Assembly: GCF_963678835.1 (NCBI RefSeq)
Contig: NZ_OY787469.1
Location: 1,922,001 to 1,986,000, forward strand
Length of the DNA stretch: 64,000 nt
Reading direction: 5' to 3'
From: an uncultured Desulfuromonas sp.
Lineage (GTDB): Bacteria > Desulfobacterota > Desulfuromonadia > Desulfuromonadales > Desulfuromonadaceae
The stretch's first letter is position 1, and every line of letters begins with the position of its first letter. Below, one piece after another: positions 51,335-60,124 of this stretch. A program made the translations under genes and the position numbers. Below the pieces are notes generated by a model, which was not told the origin of the DNA, searched no databases, and saw only the letters and a program-made list of their open reading frames with translations.

Positions 51335-52696
51335 ATGTTGATCCGTTTTTTTCTCGTCTGCTGCATTGTTTTGTCGACGTTCAGTTTTGCTTTGGCTGGG
51401 GATACCGACAAGGGTGGCGACACGCTGCGCCTTGTTCTTCTTGGCGGACAAAAAGACCAGATTCGTCCTTGTGGCTGACACAGTAAACAGGCGGGCGGTC
51501 TTGCCCGTCAGGCAGCAATTATGCAGCAGTTGGTCGCCGACTATGGCAGTGACCGGACACTCCGTCTCAATGCCGGAAATATGTTCAAGCGAGATGGTGA
51601 ACTGGAAAAAAAACGCGCCGAGGTGATTCTCACTGCCTATGCGGCGATGGCCTATGATGTTTATGCCATTGGGCCGTTTGACGCGACTTTCGGTTTGTCA
51701 TCACTGGAAACAATGGCTGCTGCCGTTGGGGTGACGCCGATCTGCTCAAATCTTATCGAAGGAGCCGCGCAAAGCATTGCCCCTTACCAACTGGTGGAAA
51801 AAGGCGGGCAGAGGATTCTGGTGACCAGCCTGGTTGACCCTTGGTTGAGCGATGTGGTTAAGAAGAAAAAAGGCATCTCTCTTCCTGTGTGTCCAGTGGA
51901 AGGAGTGCTGTCGCCCCTGTTTGAATCGGTGCCTCACGATGTGAGTATTGTCGTAGTCCAGACGGCAACAACCCATCTCGAAGACCTGTTGTCTGGCATT
52001 GGCGTTAAACCCGACCTCGTTGTCCTCGGCTATCAGGAAGGGGTGATCCCGCCAAAGACGTTGGACAACGGTTTGACGTATGTTGCGAATAATCTCAGTG
52101 GCAAAGTGCTGGCCTCCGTCGATTTTGTTGCCGGGGAAAAACCTTTAGATTTGGACAACTGGCAACACGTCACCTTGTCCATGGCTGACGTGGTTCCTGA
52201 GCCGAAGGTCGATCAACTGATTACGTCCCAGGAGCAATGGGAAAAGGACTTTCACCGCCGCAAAAGAAAAAGCAACAAAATTAATGTCGGTCGTGGCCCG
52301 TCCAACTTTTATCTCGGCGACGGCTGGTGTGTGCGCTGTCACCCGGAAATCAGCCGGTCGTGGAAACAAAGTCGTCATGCCCATGCCCTGGCAACGTTGC
52401 AGAATAAAGGTCGTGCTGATGATCCGCGCTGTTTGCCCTGTCATGTGACCGGGATGAAGCAGAACAATGAAGAGAGTCTGGTGGAAGAACAACGTATGGG
52501 GGGCGGGTTTACCTCATTAGAAATGACCCCCCACCTGGGCAATGTTCAGTGTGAGGCCTGCCATGGCCCCGGTAAGCTCCACGCTCGCAATCCCAAGCTG
52601 AATCCTCTGAGGAAGGGGGATGATACAGTCTGTCAACGCTGCCACACCGAAGACACCAGTCCAGGGTTTGTTTATCGTGAGAACGAGGTTCATTAA
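51335..52696 (+). CDS. Selenocysteine-containing tetraheme cytochrome c with UshA-like N-terminal domain
   Basis: 453 residues if UGA at 51476-51478 is read as selenocysteine (Sec48). Signal peptide about 1-22 (FSFALA then GD). The motif around the UGA, PCG-U-HSKQAGGLARQA, equals the P-C-G-C...G-G-L-A-R-R-A block of UshA/5'-nucleotidase-like proteins fused to cytochromes, with U for the second Cys. Reading stays open in frame to 52696. The C-terminal part has four c-type heme sites: CVRCH (332-336), CLPCH (366-370), CEACH (406-410) and CQRCH (433-437). Periplasmic or surface electron-transfer protein; reaction unknown. Without recoding, only a 47-residue peptide or a headless cytochrome from ATG 51521 would result. 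Confidence 0.88.
51476..51509 (+). promoter_or_regulatory. SECIS element downstream of the in-frame UGA
   Basis: From the UGA: UGACAC, then a hairpin with G51490-C51509, GCGGGC (51491-51496), loop GGTCTT (51497-51502) and GCCCGT (51503-51508), seven pairs including one G-U. The apical GGUCU sits at positions 22-26 counted from the U of UGA, the same place as in the E. coli fdhF SECIS as I recall it, where GGUCU is contacted by SelB. UGACAC at the start is also shared. Confidence 0.85.
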
Positions 52697-52813
52697 ACAT
52701 GGACTGAAAAAATAGAAAGGGACGTGGTGGCGGGCTGAAAACTTTTAAAAAAAACATGACGTTAAATTGATGTAAAAAAAAAGAACGCCCCTTCGAATAA
52801 CAGTTTAAAACTC

Positions 52814-52843
52814 TTGACAACACAGGTTAAACTCGCATATAAG
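52814..52843 (+). promoter_or_regulatory. Sigma-70 type promoter, distal
   Basis: TTGACA (52814-52819), 18-base spacer, TATAAG (52838-52843). A perfect -35 and a five-of-six -10. It lies about 380 bases before the secreted-protein start. Confidence 0.55.
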
Positions 52844-52922
52844 TTCACTACCTTGTGGTGTATATTTAACCCTAAGCAGATGCGTTGAGGAAAAAGTAAA
52901 TAAATGAACTATGACTCGGCTC

Positions 52923-52950
52923 TTGATTGACGGGCGAAACTCTGTATAAT
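52923..52950 (+). promoter_or_regulatory. Sigma-70 type promoter, proximal
   Basis: TTGATT (52923-52928), 16-base spacer, TATAAT (52945-52950). A perfect -10 in tandem with the distal promoter, pointing to strong expression and leaving a 5' leader of about 265 bases. Confidence 0.55.
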
Positions 52951-53176
52951 ACCACAAATGAAAATTGTGCAATTCCTGTTGTGTTTTGGTTCGATGTCCC
53001 GGCCGGGCCCAGCAGCACTTGTAGCCGGGTTCACTTCATAAACAGAAAAACAATCGAAAGACCTGCAAAAAAACGATTGGAAGGAGGTGTGGCCGGGAAC
53101 AGACAAGCCGGGGGGGTTGTTTTTCACACAGCTGAATTACTGGAAAAAACCGTAGTCTTGAGGAGGGATCGTGCTA

Positions 53177-53224
53177 ATGGGTAGCCGGTCTCAAAAAAAA
53201 ACGTTACAAGGAGATGAAACATGA
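53177..53224 (+). CDS. Possible 15-residue leader peptide
   Basis: ATG 53177, nine bases after the strong ribosome site GAGGAGGG (53160-53167), opens MGSRSQKKTLQGDET and stops at TGA that overlaps the next start as ATGA. The downstream gene has its own AAGGAG (53208-53213). It could couple or pace translation of the abundant protein. Short enough to be chance. Confidence 0.3.
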   Translation: MGSRSQKKTLQGDET

Positions 53225-54891
53225 AATTTAGAATGATTGGCTTGTTGGCCCTGATGGCCACACTGGCTGCGGGTACCGCATTTGCGGCAAACCGCGTCGA
53301 GGTAAAAGTTACCTCGGAACCCATCGCTCAGTACGCAACGTGCGAAAAGGCTGGTGGTTACACCATGGAGTGGGATTCTGGTTCTACGATTCTTGGTGGT
53401 GATCAGCTCACTATTGACCTGCCGCTGAATGTGACCCTGTGCAACGATATCGACATCATGCTACCTTGGACTGATGCCGCTGGTGGTGTTCCTGGTGTTG
53501 ATGCTGGTGACGACAACGGTGTGCCTCGGAATACACTTGCAGCATACGCTGCTGGTACTGCTGGTGCAGCTTTCAGCGGTGCACCTGTAGACGAAGCTGA
53601 GGACGCAGTATACTTCTACATTTCTGGTGACGCTGGTACTCAGCGTGTGACCATTAATGTTGTTGCAGTTGGTGGTGTTACTGGTATCACCGTCGGCGGT
53701 AACGCTGATGACGTCTTTACTCTTGAGTTTTTTGACCAGAACACTGATGGTATCTTTGTTGATGACGATGATGCTGATGCAGTCTATAACAATGCTGGCG
53801 TTATTGCTGACAATACCCGCTGCATCAACGTTTCTGCTTACAGCAATGAAACTGTTAAAGACAGCCTTGACTCCGCGGCTGACAAATACACCTTCATTCC
53901 TTCTGACCCTCAGGTTGCTCATATCGTAGCTGCTACCGGTTACAGCCTGTATGAGTGCGACAAAAATTCCGTTGGTCGCATCATTATGGGTGAAGCTGAG
54001 TACCAAGGTTCCGAGTCTTGCGTTTCTTTTGATTTTGAAGATGGTGATGGTTACTGCGCCAACACGCACTCCGCCAATAATGCTCTGATTATCAAAGCGA
54101 CTGCAGATATGCCGATCACGGATTACAACGTTGAGTTGGAAATTTTGACTGATGGTGTTTACTGGTCGGATGAGACGGTTGATATGGCCAGCTACGAGGA
54201 TGCAGCTAATGCGTGTGCAGGTACTAATTCTGTTGGTGATGATCTTGGCCTGACTCCGACGTATACTGATGCCGCAGGTGAGACTGAATCAGCTGCTGCT
54301 CCGCGTGCCAATGGTACTGAAGATTGCGACGTTGCTGACGGTAGCAAAGCGGTTACATTGTATCTTACTGGTACCTCTCCTGTTGGTGCAGATGCCCGTT
54401 ACCTCGAAATTGACATGCCTGCATTCAACTACGATCTCGATGAAATTACTGCCGGTGATGAAGTTGAAGTTCGCGTTAAACTGAGCAAAGCACCTTGTGG
54501 CGAAATTATCGAAGACACCTTTGTTGTCGGTACCTTCGGCTGCATCGAAGCTGGCGTCAGCTATGACGTAACCTTCCCTTACTTCACTCAAATCACTGGT
54601 GATGCATTCTGGGATGGTATGGCGATCGTTAACCTGAGCGGTACTGCAGGTACTGCTGAGCTGACCATCTACGAAGCTGACGGTGACGTTTTCACTGCTA
54701 GCTATGATGTAGAGGCTCACGGCATGGTCGTTTTCAACACTTCTGACCTGCTCAGCACTGCTACTGGTAGCGGTACTCTGGGTGATGCTCGCTTCTACGT
54801 AGAAGTTGAAGCAGACTTCAACGTTGACGGCTTCGCTATGATGGCGAACTCCGCAACTGGCGAGTCCATGGGCTATCTGCCCCGCAAATAA
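53221..54891 (+). CDS. Abundant secreted acidic protein, S-layer-like
   Basis: 556 residues, signal peptide about 1-22 (ending GTAFA-A). The mature part is very acidic, rich in Asp, Gly, Thr and Val, nearly lacks Lys/Arg clusters, and has scattered Cys pairs. Segments such as DQNTDGIFVDDDDADAV suggest calcium binding. Codon use is narrow (GCT, GGT, GTT, CTG strongly favoured), as in highly expressed genes. The C-terminal domain (about 450-556, FPYFTQITGDAFWDGMAIVN ... GFAMMANSATGESMGYLP) recurs in the next gene. No family name recognised; cell-surface layer or extracellular structural protein is the best guess, and type II secretion is a plausible route. Strong promoters precede it and a strong terminator follows. 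Confidence 0.7.
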   Translation: MKFRMIGLLALMATLAAGTAFAANRVEVKVTSEPIAQYATCEKAGGYTMEWDSGSTILGGDQLTIDLPLNVTLCNDIDIMLPWTDAAGGVPGVDAGDDNGVPRNTLAAYAAGTAGAAFSGAPVDEAEDAVYFYISGDAGTQRVTINVVAVGGVTGITVGGNADDVFTLEFFDQNTDGIFVDDDDADAVYNNAGVIADNTRCINVSAYSNETVKDSLDSAADKYTFIPSDPQVAHIVAATGYSLYECDKNSVGRIIMGEAEYQGSESCVSFDFEDGDGYCANTHSANNALIIKATADMPITDYNVELEILTDGVYWSDETVDMASYEDAANACAGTNSVGDDLGLTPTYTDAAGETESAAAPRANGTEDCDVADGSKAVTLYLTGTSPVGADARYLEIDMPAFNYDLDEITAGDEVEVRVKLSKAPCGEIIEDTFVVGTFGCIEAGVSYDVTFPYFTQITGDAFWDGMAIVNLSGTAGTAELTIYEADGDVFTASYDVEAHGMVVFNTSDLLSTATGSGTLGDARFYVEVEADFNVDGFAMMANSATGESMGYLPRK

Positions 54892-54920
54892 GATCTTTCG
54901 CTAGATCTTGGTAAAACATG

Positions 54921-54953
54921 AAAAAGGGGGGCCTTCCGGGTCCCCCTTTTTTG
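54921..54953 (+). terminator. Strong intrinsic terminator after the secreted-protein gene
   Basis: AAAAAGGGGG (54921-54930), an eleven-base spacer that itself can pair, CCCCCTTTTT (54942-54951) and further T residues. The A/T flanks make it work in both directions. It starts 30 bases after the stop. Confidence 0.9.
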
Positions 54954-55053
54954 TTTGTTTTGACTTTCGCATGATGATAGTGTTTGCGCCTATAGTTATC
55001 TTTCTTAACGGTTCTGTCTTTGTTATCTTTAACCGAAACAGCCATAGGACATA

Positions 55054-57525
55054 ATGATGATTCACACGATGAAGCACATGTTCAGTGCAGGTGTTTTAAT
55101 GTCGCTGATGTTTTTTTCTTCGGCTCATGCTGAAACCGGTGTTGCCACTCGCACGGCTTGGAGCGGCTATTGGTGGCCTTATAATTATGGTGGTTTGGCG
55201 ACCGGTTATGATTATCGTGGCAACCCTGCTCCGCTTGAAAAATACGAACTTCTTGTCGATGGCTACCTGAGCGGTCGGCTTGTCGATCCGTATCTCGACC
55301 GTTATTATGATGCCGAGGCTCCGGGATGGCATGGCCTGTGTTACGCCTGGGCGGCTGCCAGCAGTTCTGAATCCGAGCCCTCCCGCCCGTCTGTGCATGA
55401 CAATATCCTGTTTCGTGTCGGTGACAAAAAAGGGTTGTATACCCTGGCACACACCAATGACGTCAATCTCACCGCGGAAGGGGATAAGCCGCAAATCTTC
55501 CACCAATGGCTGACGGAAAAAATTGGCCGGCAGAAACTGATTTTTTATGCCGATCTGGATGCCTCCGAAGAGATTTGGTCTTATCCCATTTACGCGTATA
55601 CGATGGAGGTGGGTGAGCGGATTGGAGATCAACAGGATGTCGATGTTACGATCACCTATGCTGGAGATTTTGTCACGCGCGACTTTATCGGCACTGATAT
55701 CTATCATCAACGGTATACCTATACGCTCTATTATAACGAAGCCAATGAACTTATTGATGGTGAATGGACCGGCGATAGTATTACGGATCATCCCCAGCGG
55801 ATGACTCTGGTGCAGCAACAGCGAAGTAAGATAGATGGTGTTGACATGACATTGTTGCGATCTATTGGCAGTGCCATCGACGATGAACTGGAGGACCAAA
55901 ACGAAGTACCATTATCACCGGGAACCTGGCAATTGATCAGTCTGGATGACGATCTGTACACGCTTTCGGGGCGTGATGGCGATGTCTTGAAGATTGATGC
56001 GATTAAATTACCCGGACCGGAAAATCCATTAATTTTTACAGTGATGGATAGTAGAAATACAGTTCTCGACAGCTTTACCTTGGATGACGAGAAAGAATCC
56101 ATTTCATGGACAATCAGCGGTGATGTTACTGATACTTATCATCTGCTCGTTGAACAGGAGAACTATTCAGAAGCTGATTTTTATCAGCTTGATATCAATA
56201 TTTTTGGCGCGGAGAACCAGCAGTTGCTGCCGTATATTCCGGCGAACGGTTGGTGGAACGGCCTGGCTTTAACCAATATGACGTCCGTTGACGAGGATAA
56301 ACTTTGTCTGACCAGCCTTGACGAAAACGGACGTGCGCTCGAGAGTCACATCGCCCAGCAGGCTCTTGAGGGACAGCGAAAAATCGTTACGTTATTTGAT
56401 AACCTGCCGTCTCGACTCCATGAACAATCTACGCGTCAGTCGTTGTTGATTTATGCCTCGGACGCGGTCGCCACGGTCAATCTATTTGGCGGTGTTGATA
56501 CGGGACTGGGGGGATTCTTTTCTTCGGACATCGCTCAGTCCGATCATCTGATTTTGCCGTTGTCGCGTGCAGATTGGCGAGAAACAGTGTGGGGCGGTGT
56601 CCTGAATCGTGGGGATGAGGATCAAACGCTAACTTTCTCATTTTATTCAGCTATGGGCGAACTCGTCGCGACTGAACGTGTTGAGTTGGACGCCGGTGCC
56701 AAAGTGATGCTTGGTTCGCTTTCCAGTTGGAGTAAACGGGCGGCAGGCGGCTGGATTGATGTGACCGCGGACAATAACGAGGCCTCGCTTGAGGCTTATC
56801 AGATCTGGCGCTCTATTTCCAACTTGGCCCGTGTTGAAGGTTTGCGTGGTTTGACAGAGTCACGAGAACAATGGTTGCCTCATGTTGAAGATAGTGGTTT
56901 CTGGTCAACAAAGTTGACGTTGGTTAATCCGCAAAGCGTCTCGATTAATATTGCTTTGACGCTGTGTGGTCAAGAAGGTGTCTTAGGGGCTGCTTCAGCT
57001 GCTGTTTTGACGTTGTCTCCGCATGAAAAGCGTACCATGACGCTTACCGAGGTTTTTCCAACTGGGGCGGCGGTATTACCTTACTGCGGAGTCAAACTTG
57101 CCTCCGCTCAACAATTCTCCGGTTATGTTTCTTATGATTCCGCTGAAGACTTGGCTTGTTTGCCTCTGATTCAATCCCACCAGCTCTCGTCGCAATTATG
57201 TTTGCCGCACCTTGCTGAAGGATATGATTGGTGGACGGGGGTTGTTTTGTTTAACCCCCAAGCCCTGCCGGTAAATGTCACTGTGACACCGGTGGATATG
57301 GAGGGCGATATCCGAGCTGACCTGCAGCAGATGATCGTATTGTCCAGCGGGGAAAAACAGGCTTTCACCTTAGGGCAGTATTGGACCGGAGACGAGATTT
57401 CCCAGTTTTCCCATGTTGTATGTAAAAGTGATGGCGGTGAATCAATAGGGGGCATGTTTCTGTTCGGGCGTTTTGGTGTGCAGCAAGTTACTGGGAGCCT
57501 GTTGTCGGTCGTTCCTGCAGAATGA
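55054..57525 (+). CDS. Secreted protein with transglutaminase-elicitor-like domain and four C-terminal repeats
   Basis: 823 residues, signal peptide about 1-26 (SSAHA-E). Residues about 30-240 resemble transglutaminase-elicitor (M81/TGase_elicitor) proteins: WSGYWWP, APLEKYELLVDG, WHGLCYAWAAASSSESEP (Cys96 as likely nucleophile), FHQWLTEKIG (His150) and IWSYPIYAYTM. Residues about 385-823 hold four copies of a 105-110 residue beta module opening with L-P-x-x...W-x-G-x-x-L/V-x-N-x (YIPANGWWNGLALTN, LSRADWRETVWGGVLN, HVEDSGFWSTKLTLVN, HLAEGYDWWTGVVLFN). The same module ends the neighbouring secreted protein. Probably an extracellular cysteine peptidase or protein-crosslinking enzyme attached through the modules; enzyme type is inferred. 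Confidence 0.65.
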   Translation: MMIHTMKHMFSAGVLMSLMFFSSAHAETGVATRTAWSGYWWPYNYGGLATGYDYRGNPAPLEKYELLVDGYLSGRLVDPYLDRYYDAEAPGWHGLCYAWAAASSSESEPSRPSVHDNILFRVGDKKGLYTLAHTNDVNLTAEGDKPQIFHQWLTEKIGRQKLIFYADLDASEEIWSYPIYAYTMEVGERIGDQQDVDVTITYAGDFVTRDFIGTDIYHQRYTYTLYYNEANELIDGEWTGDSITDHPQRMTLVQQQRSKIDGVDMTLLRSIGSAIDDELEDQNEVPLSPGTWQLISLDDDLYTLSGRDGDVLKIDAIKLPGPENPLIFTVMDSRNTVLDSFTLDDEKESISWTISGDVTDTYHLLVEQENYSEADFYQLDINIFGAENQQLLPYIPANGWWNGLALTNMTSVDEDKLCLTSLDENGRALESHIAQQALEGQRKIVTLFDNLPSRLHEQSTRQSLLIYASDAVATVNLFGGVDTGLGGFFSSDIAQSDHLILPLSRADWRETVWGGVLNRGDEDQTLTFSFYSAMGELVATERVELDAGAKVMLGSLSSWSKRAAGGWIDVTADNNEASLEAYQIWRSISNLARVEGLRGLTESREQWLPHVEDSGFWSTKLTLVNPQSVSINIALTLCGQEGVLGAASAAVLTLSPHEKRTMTLTEVFPTGAAVLPYCGVKLASAQQFSGYVSYDSAEDLACLPLIQSHQLSSQLCLPHLAEGYDWWTGVVLFNPQALPVNVTVTPVDMEGDIRADLQQMIVLSSGEKQAFTLGQYWTGDEISQFSHVVCKSDGGESIGGMFLFGRFGVQQVTGSLLSVVPAE

Positions 57526-57561
57526 TCTGATCCTTTCTTAACATCGTGACGGGATTTTGTC

Positions 57562-59721
57562 ATGAAGCTCGCGAAAAATTATCGATTTGACAGCAACACA
57601 ATGGCCAGTGTTTTTTTGTGGCTGATGGCCATCGCGATTCTTCTCCTGCGCTATGGATTACCGACAAGGGATGGAGATATCTGGTTTCATCTGGCTTATG
57701 GGCGCTACTTTGTCGAACATGGAACATTGACCCTGGACCACGGAATTTTTTCGTGGACACCTGCGGCAAATGACGTAGTCTATTGTGCTTGGCTCTCTCA
57801 AATTGTTTTTTATCTGCTGTATCAGCTTGCCGGATTGAAAATTCTTTTTGTTGTTCGTTATGCTGGAATTGCCAGTTTTCTCGTTGGTTTGGGATGGTTT
57901 GCTCACCGCAAAAATTGTTTGCGGCATCCTGTCGTTCCACTTGTTGGCGCACTGGGGATTTACAGTGTGCTTGCTGCCGCATTCATCAAACCAGAGCTTT
58001 TTTCCTTTGTGTTCTTTACGGCCTATGTTTTGCTTTGGTGGCTGATAAAGACGACTCAACAAGTTAATGCTTACCGTCTTTGTTACCTGTTTCCACTTTT
58101 GATGCTGATCTGGGTCAATTGTCATGGTGTTTTTTTGTTCGGCCTTTTTTTTCTGGTTGTAGTCAGCAGCGGAGAATGGCTGAATTCTTTCTTTTCGACC
58201 TCTTCAAAACTTGCCTCCAAAGTCCGCTATCATCTTTATGCGGCAACCTTACTCAGTTTTTTGCTCACGTTAGCAACACCCTATGGATTTGGTTACCACC
58301 AACACCTTTTCCGTCAACTTGTTTTGACTCGCTTGCAAGCGGGTGGCGGCGAGGAGCTTTATAATTTTATTTTTGCCTATCACTCCGTTTGGAATCAAAC
58401 TGATCTGCTGGTGACGACAGGAATCCTCTTTGCCATATTTTCAGTATTTTTGCTGCGTCGTCTACGTGAGAGGCATGTTGATTTCAGCATCATTTTTACT
58501 GTAATTGCTTTTGGTGTCTTGTTTTTTTGGATGATGCGTACGACCTATCTGTTGATTCCTGTCCTTGCCTTTGGTTGTGTCGGCTTGATGAGAGGTGTTG
58601 TCGATGGGGGAGGGTTATGTCGATTAAAGCAACGGATCGTCACCATCGTCTGTACAATAGCCGTTTTGTCTATTTTTTCCGCGACGGTATGGCTTGTCCG
58701 TTATAAACAAGTCGTTCCTCTGTGGAGTGGTTTTGGGATCCGTTATAATTCCGGTCCGGTAAGTACCGCGGAATATATCCAAAAATATTTTCCGGATCTC
58801 AGGTTGGGAAATACCTACAATAGTGGCGCTTATTTCTTGTGGTCTCTTTGGCCGCAAACGCAGGTCATGATAGATGCCAGGCGTTTTCCCTATGAGGCAT
58901 GGCTCCCTAAATATGTGGACAATGCTGATAACGGAGATTTCATCGCCTTGACGGAATCTTTTCCGGCGGATCAGTGGTTTGTTGATTTGGGGTATCCGAT
59001 CTTGATTCTCAAGTTTTACGCTTCTTCACAGTGGCAACTGGCCCACTGGGACAAGGGGGGGGCTCTCTTTGTTAAAAAAGATATTCCATTACCTGAGGTA
59101 CCAGTGTTTACACCCGATTCTCTTGATCTGCGCAATTTCAGCCAGGCAAAAATAGCCTTTCTTCTTCTCATGGATATGGGTAAGGTCAACATTGCTGATC
59201 AGGTTTTGGAAAATATTAAACAAAGATTTACTTCCTGGTACTTTGAGGAGAAAATCGCAAAGCTTGAACGATATATCAAGTCTGTAATCGCGTTACAGAA
59301 TGGGGACCTGGACAACGTCATTTCCCTGTTGGGAACAGAACGGGACAATGATGCAAGAATGAATCTCATTCTTTCCAAGGCGTATAACGGTTTGGCTCTT
59401 CAAAAATGGATGCAATCACAATGGCATGATGCACTGACCTACGTTAGGAGGGTCTCTGTTCTACGTTCTCAGGATCCCGTTGCCTTATATAATCTTGGTG
59501 TCGCGGAATGGTATGTCTCCCGCTCCTCTTTCGAAACATCCCGTCAGCAGGCTCTTTCTCTAACGCTTTTAGTGCCCCAGCAGGATCGCTGGCAAAAAAC
59601 GTTGAAGCATTTTATTGAAATGGTCCGAGCGCGACCCAAGGGATACGAGCCTGCGATCAATGTTGCCGTGAAGATTTTGCGTCATGACTATCATCAGGTG
59701 CCGCCCTTGATGAAGCAGTAG
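57562..59721 (+). CDS. GT-C-like polytopic membrane protein with TPR-like C-terminal part
   Basis: 719 residues. About ten membrane segments (15-400). The first periplasmic loop has LPTRDGDIWFHLAYGRYFVE, an acidic motif where GT-C enzymes bind metal and lipid-phosphate sugar, followed by a WTPAANDVVYCAWLSQ segment. The soluble C-terminal part (about 400-719) begins GNTYNSGAYFLWSLWPQTQV MIDARRFPYE and ends in helical repeats (ALYNLGVAEWYVSRSSFETS) resembling TPRs. No named family recognised. A transferase that glycosylates secreted or periplasmic material is a plausible inference from topology and neighbours. Confidence 0.6.
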   Translation: MKLAKNYRFDSNTMASVFLWLMAIAILLLRYGLPTRDGDIWFHLAYGRYFVEHGTLTLDHGIFSWTPAANDVVYCAWLSQIVFYLLYQLAGLKILFVVRYAGIASFLVGLGWFAHRKNCLRHPVVPLVGALGIYSVLAAAFIKPELFSFVFFTAYVLLWWLIKTTQQVNAYRLCYLFPLLMLIWVNCHGVFLFGLFFLVVVSSGEWLNSFFSTSSKLASKVRYHLYAATLLSFLLTLATPYGFGYHQHLFRQLVLTRLQAGGGEELYNFIFAYHSVWNQTDLLVTTGILFAIFSVFLLRRLRERHVDFSIIFTVIAFGVLFFWMMRTTYLLIPVLAFGCVGLMRGVVDGGGLCRLKQRIVTIVCTIAVLSIFSATVWLVRYKQVVPLWSGFGIRYNSGPVSTAEYIQKYFPDLRLGNTYNSGAYFLWSLWPQTQVMIDARRFPYEAWLPKYVDNADNGDFIALTESFPADQWFVDLGYPILILKFYASSQWQLAHWDKGGALFVKKDIPLPEVPVFTPDSLDLRNFSQAKIAFLLLMDMGKVNIADQVLENIKQRFTSWYFEEKIAKLERYIKSVIALQNGDLDNVISLLGTERDNDARMNLILSKAYNGLALQKWMQSQWHDALTYVRRVSVLRSQDPVALYNLGVAEWYVSRSSFETSRQQALSLTLLVPQQDRWQKTLKHFIEMVRARPKGYEPAINVAVKILRHDYHQVPPLMKQ

Positions 59722-60124
59722 CTTTCCCAGAACGCGACTGCTCCACGGGAGCGCTTTCAATGACGCTTTGTATGCTTCGGACGCTTTTTTACGTCGGGGG
59801 AAGAATTGAAATAGACCGTATCGACAGTTTTTTGCCCTGCATCTCTGAGGTCTTTAAATGATAGAGCAGGAATAAGGGCCTGACCAGAATGGCACGAGTT
59901 TAAGCAGGATTTGCGTAAAAACAGAACTGTCCATAGGTGCAAATGAGAACAGCCCCAATAGCCTGAAATTATAACAGTTTGTGCCGGAAAAACTCTCGGA
60001 CTGTTCGATGTACAGAAGTCCTTAACTGTGTTGAGAAATCTTTTAAACTAGCGCCATTCGGGACTGACCAGTTTTTTATACCCCCTCCTCACAAAGGGAA
60101 GAAAATGTCCTGTGGAGAGCCTTT
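59722..60124. other. Non-coding stretch before the ArnC-like operon
   Basis: About 400 bases without a convincing gene. It begins with a small hairpin GCTCC-ACG-GGAGC (59740-59752) that lacks a T run. From about 59990 on it becomes AT-rich and probably carries the promoter of the 60125-64000 operon; no confident -35/-10 pair. GGAG lies ten bases before the next start. Confidence 0.45.

Larger units (their letters stand above)
52697..53220. other. Non-coding region holding promoters and leader of the secreted-protein gene
   Basis: About 520 bases between the cytochrome and the abundant secreted protein. AT-rich at 52740-52960 with two promoter-like pairs (listed). Downstream it becomes GC-rich with CCGGCCGGGCCC and several AGGAGG-like runs (53079-53086, 53160-53167), implying a long structured 5' leader. 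No riboswitch class could be matched. Confidence 0.6.

Noticed and set aside
51335-51478. Reading the cytochrome gene as a pseudogene with a nonsense mutation
   Set aside because: The UGA sits at the conserved C-G-C position, the frame is intact on both sides and a SECIS-like hairpin follows at the correct distance.
52927-53184. 85-codon frame in the leader of the secreted-protein gene
   Set aside because: It would start at a TTG inside the promoter and shows no coding character or ribosome site.
52920-53200. GEMM/cyclic-dinucleotide riboswitch in the leader of the secreted-protein gene
   Set aside because: GGGTAGCCGG-like pieces exist, but the conserved GGGCAAACC and GACGCAAAG core segments are missing.
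54966-54996. Promoter directly before the elicitor-like gene
   Set aside because: TTGACT and TATAGT are 25 bases apart, too far for sigma-70. Another promoter or read-through is needed.
59889-59905. Sigma-54 promoter (TGGCACG ... GC)
   Set aside because: The spacing between the GG and GC elements is one base too long and the -12 half reads TAAGCA instead of TTGCA.
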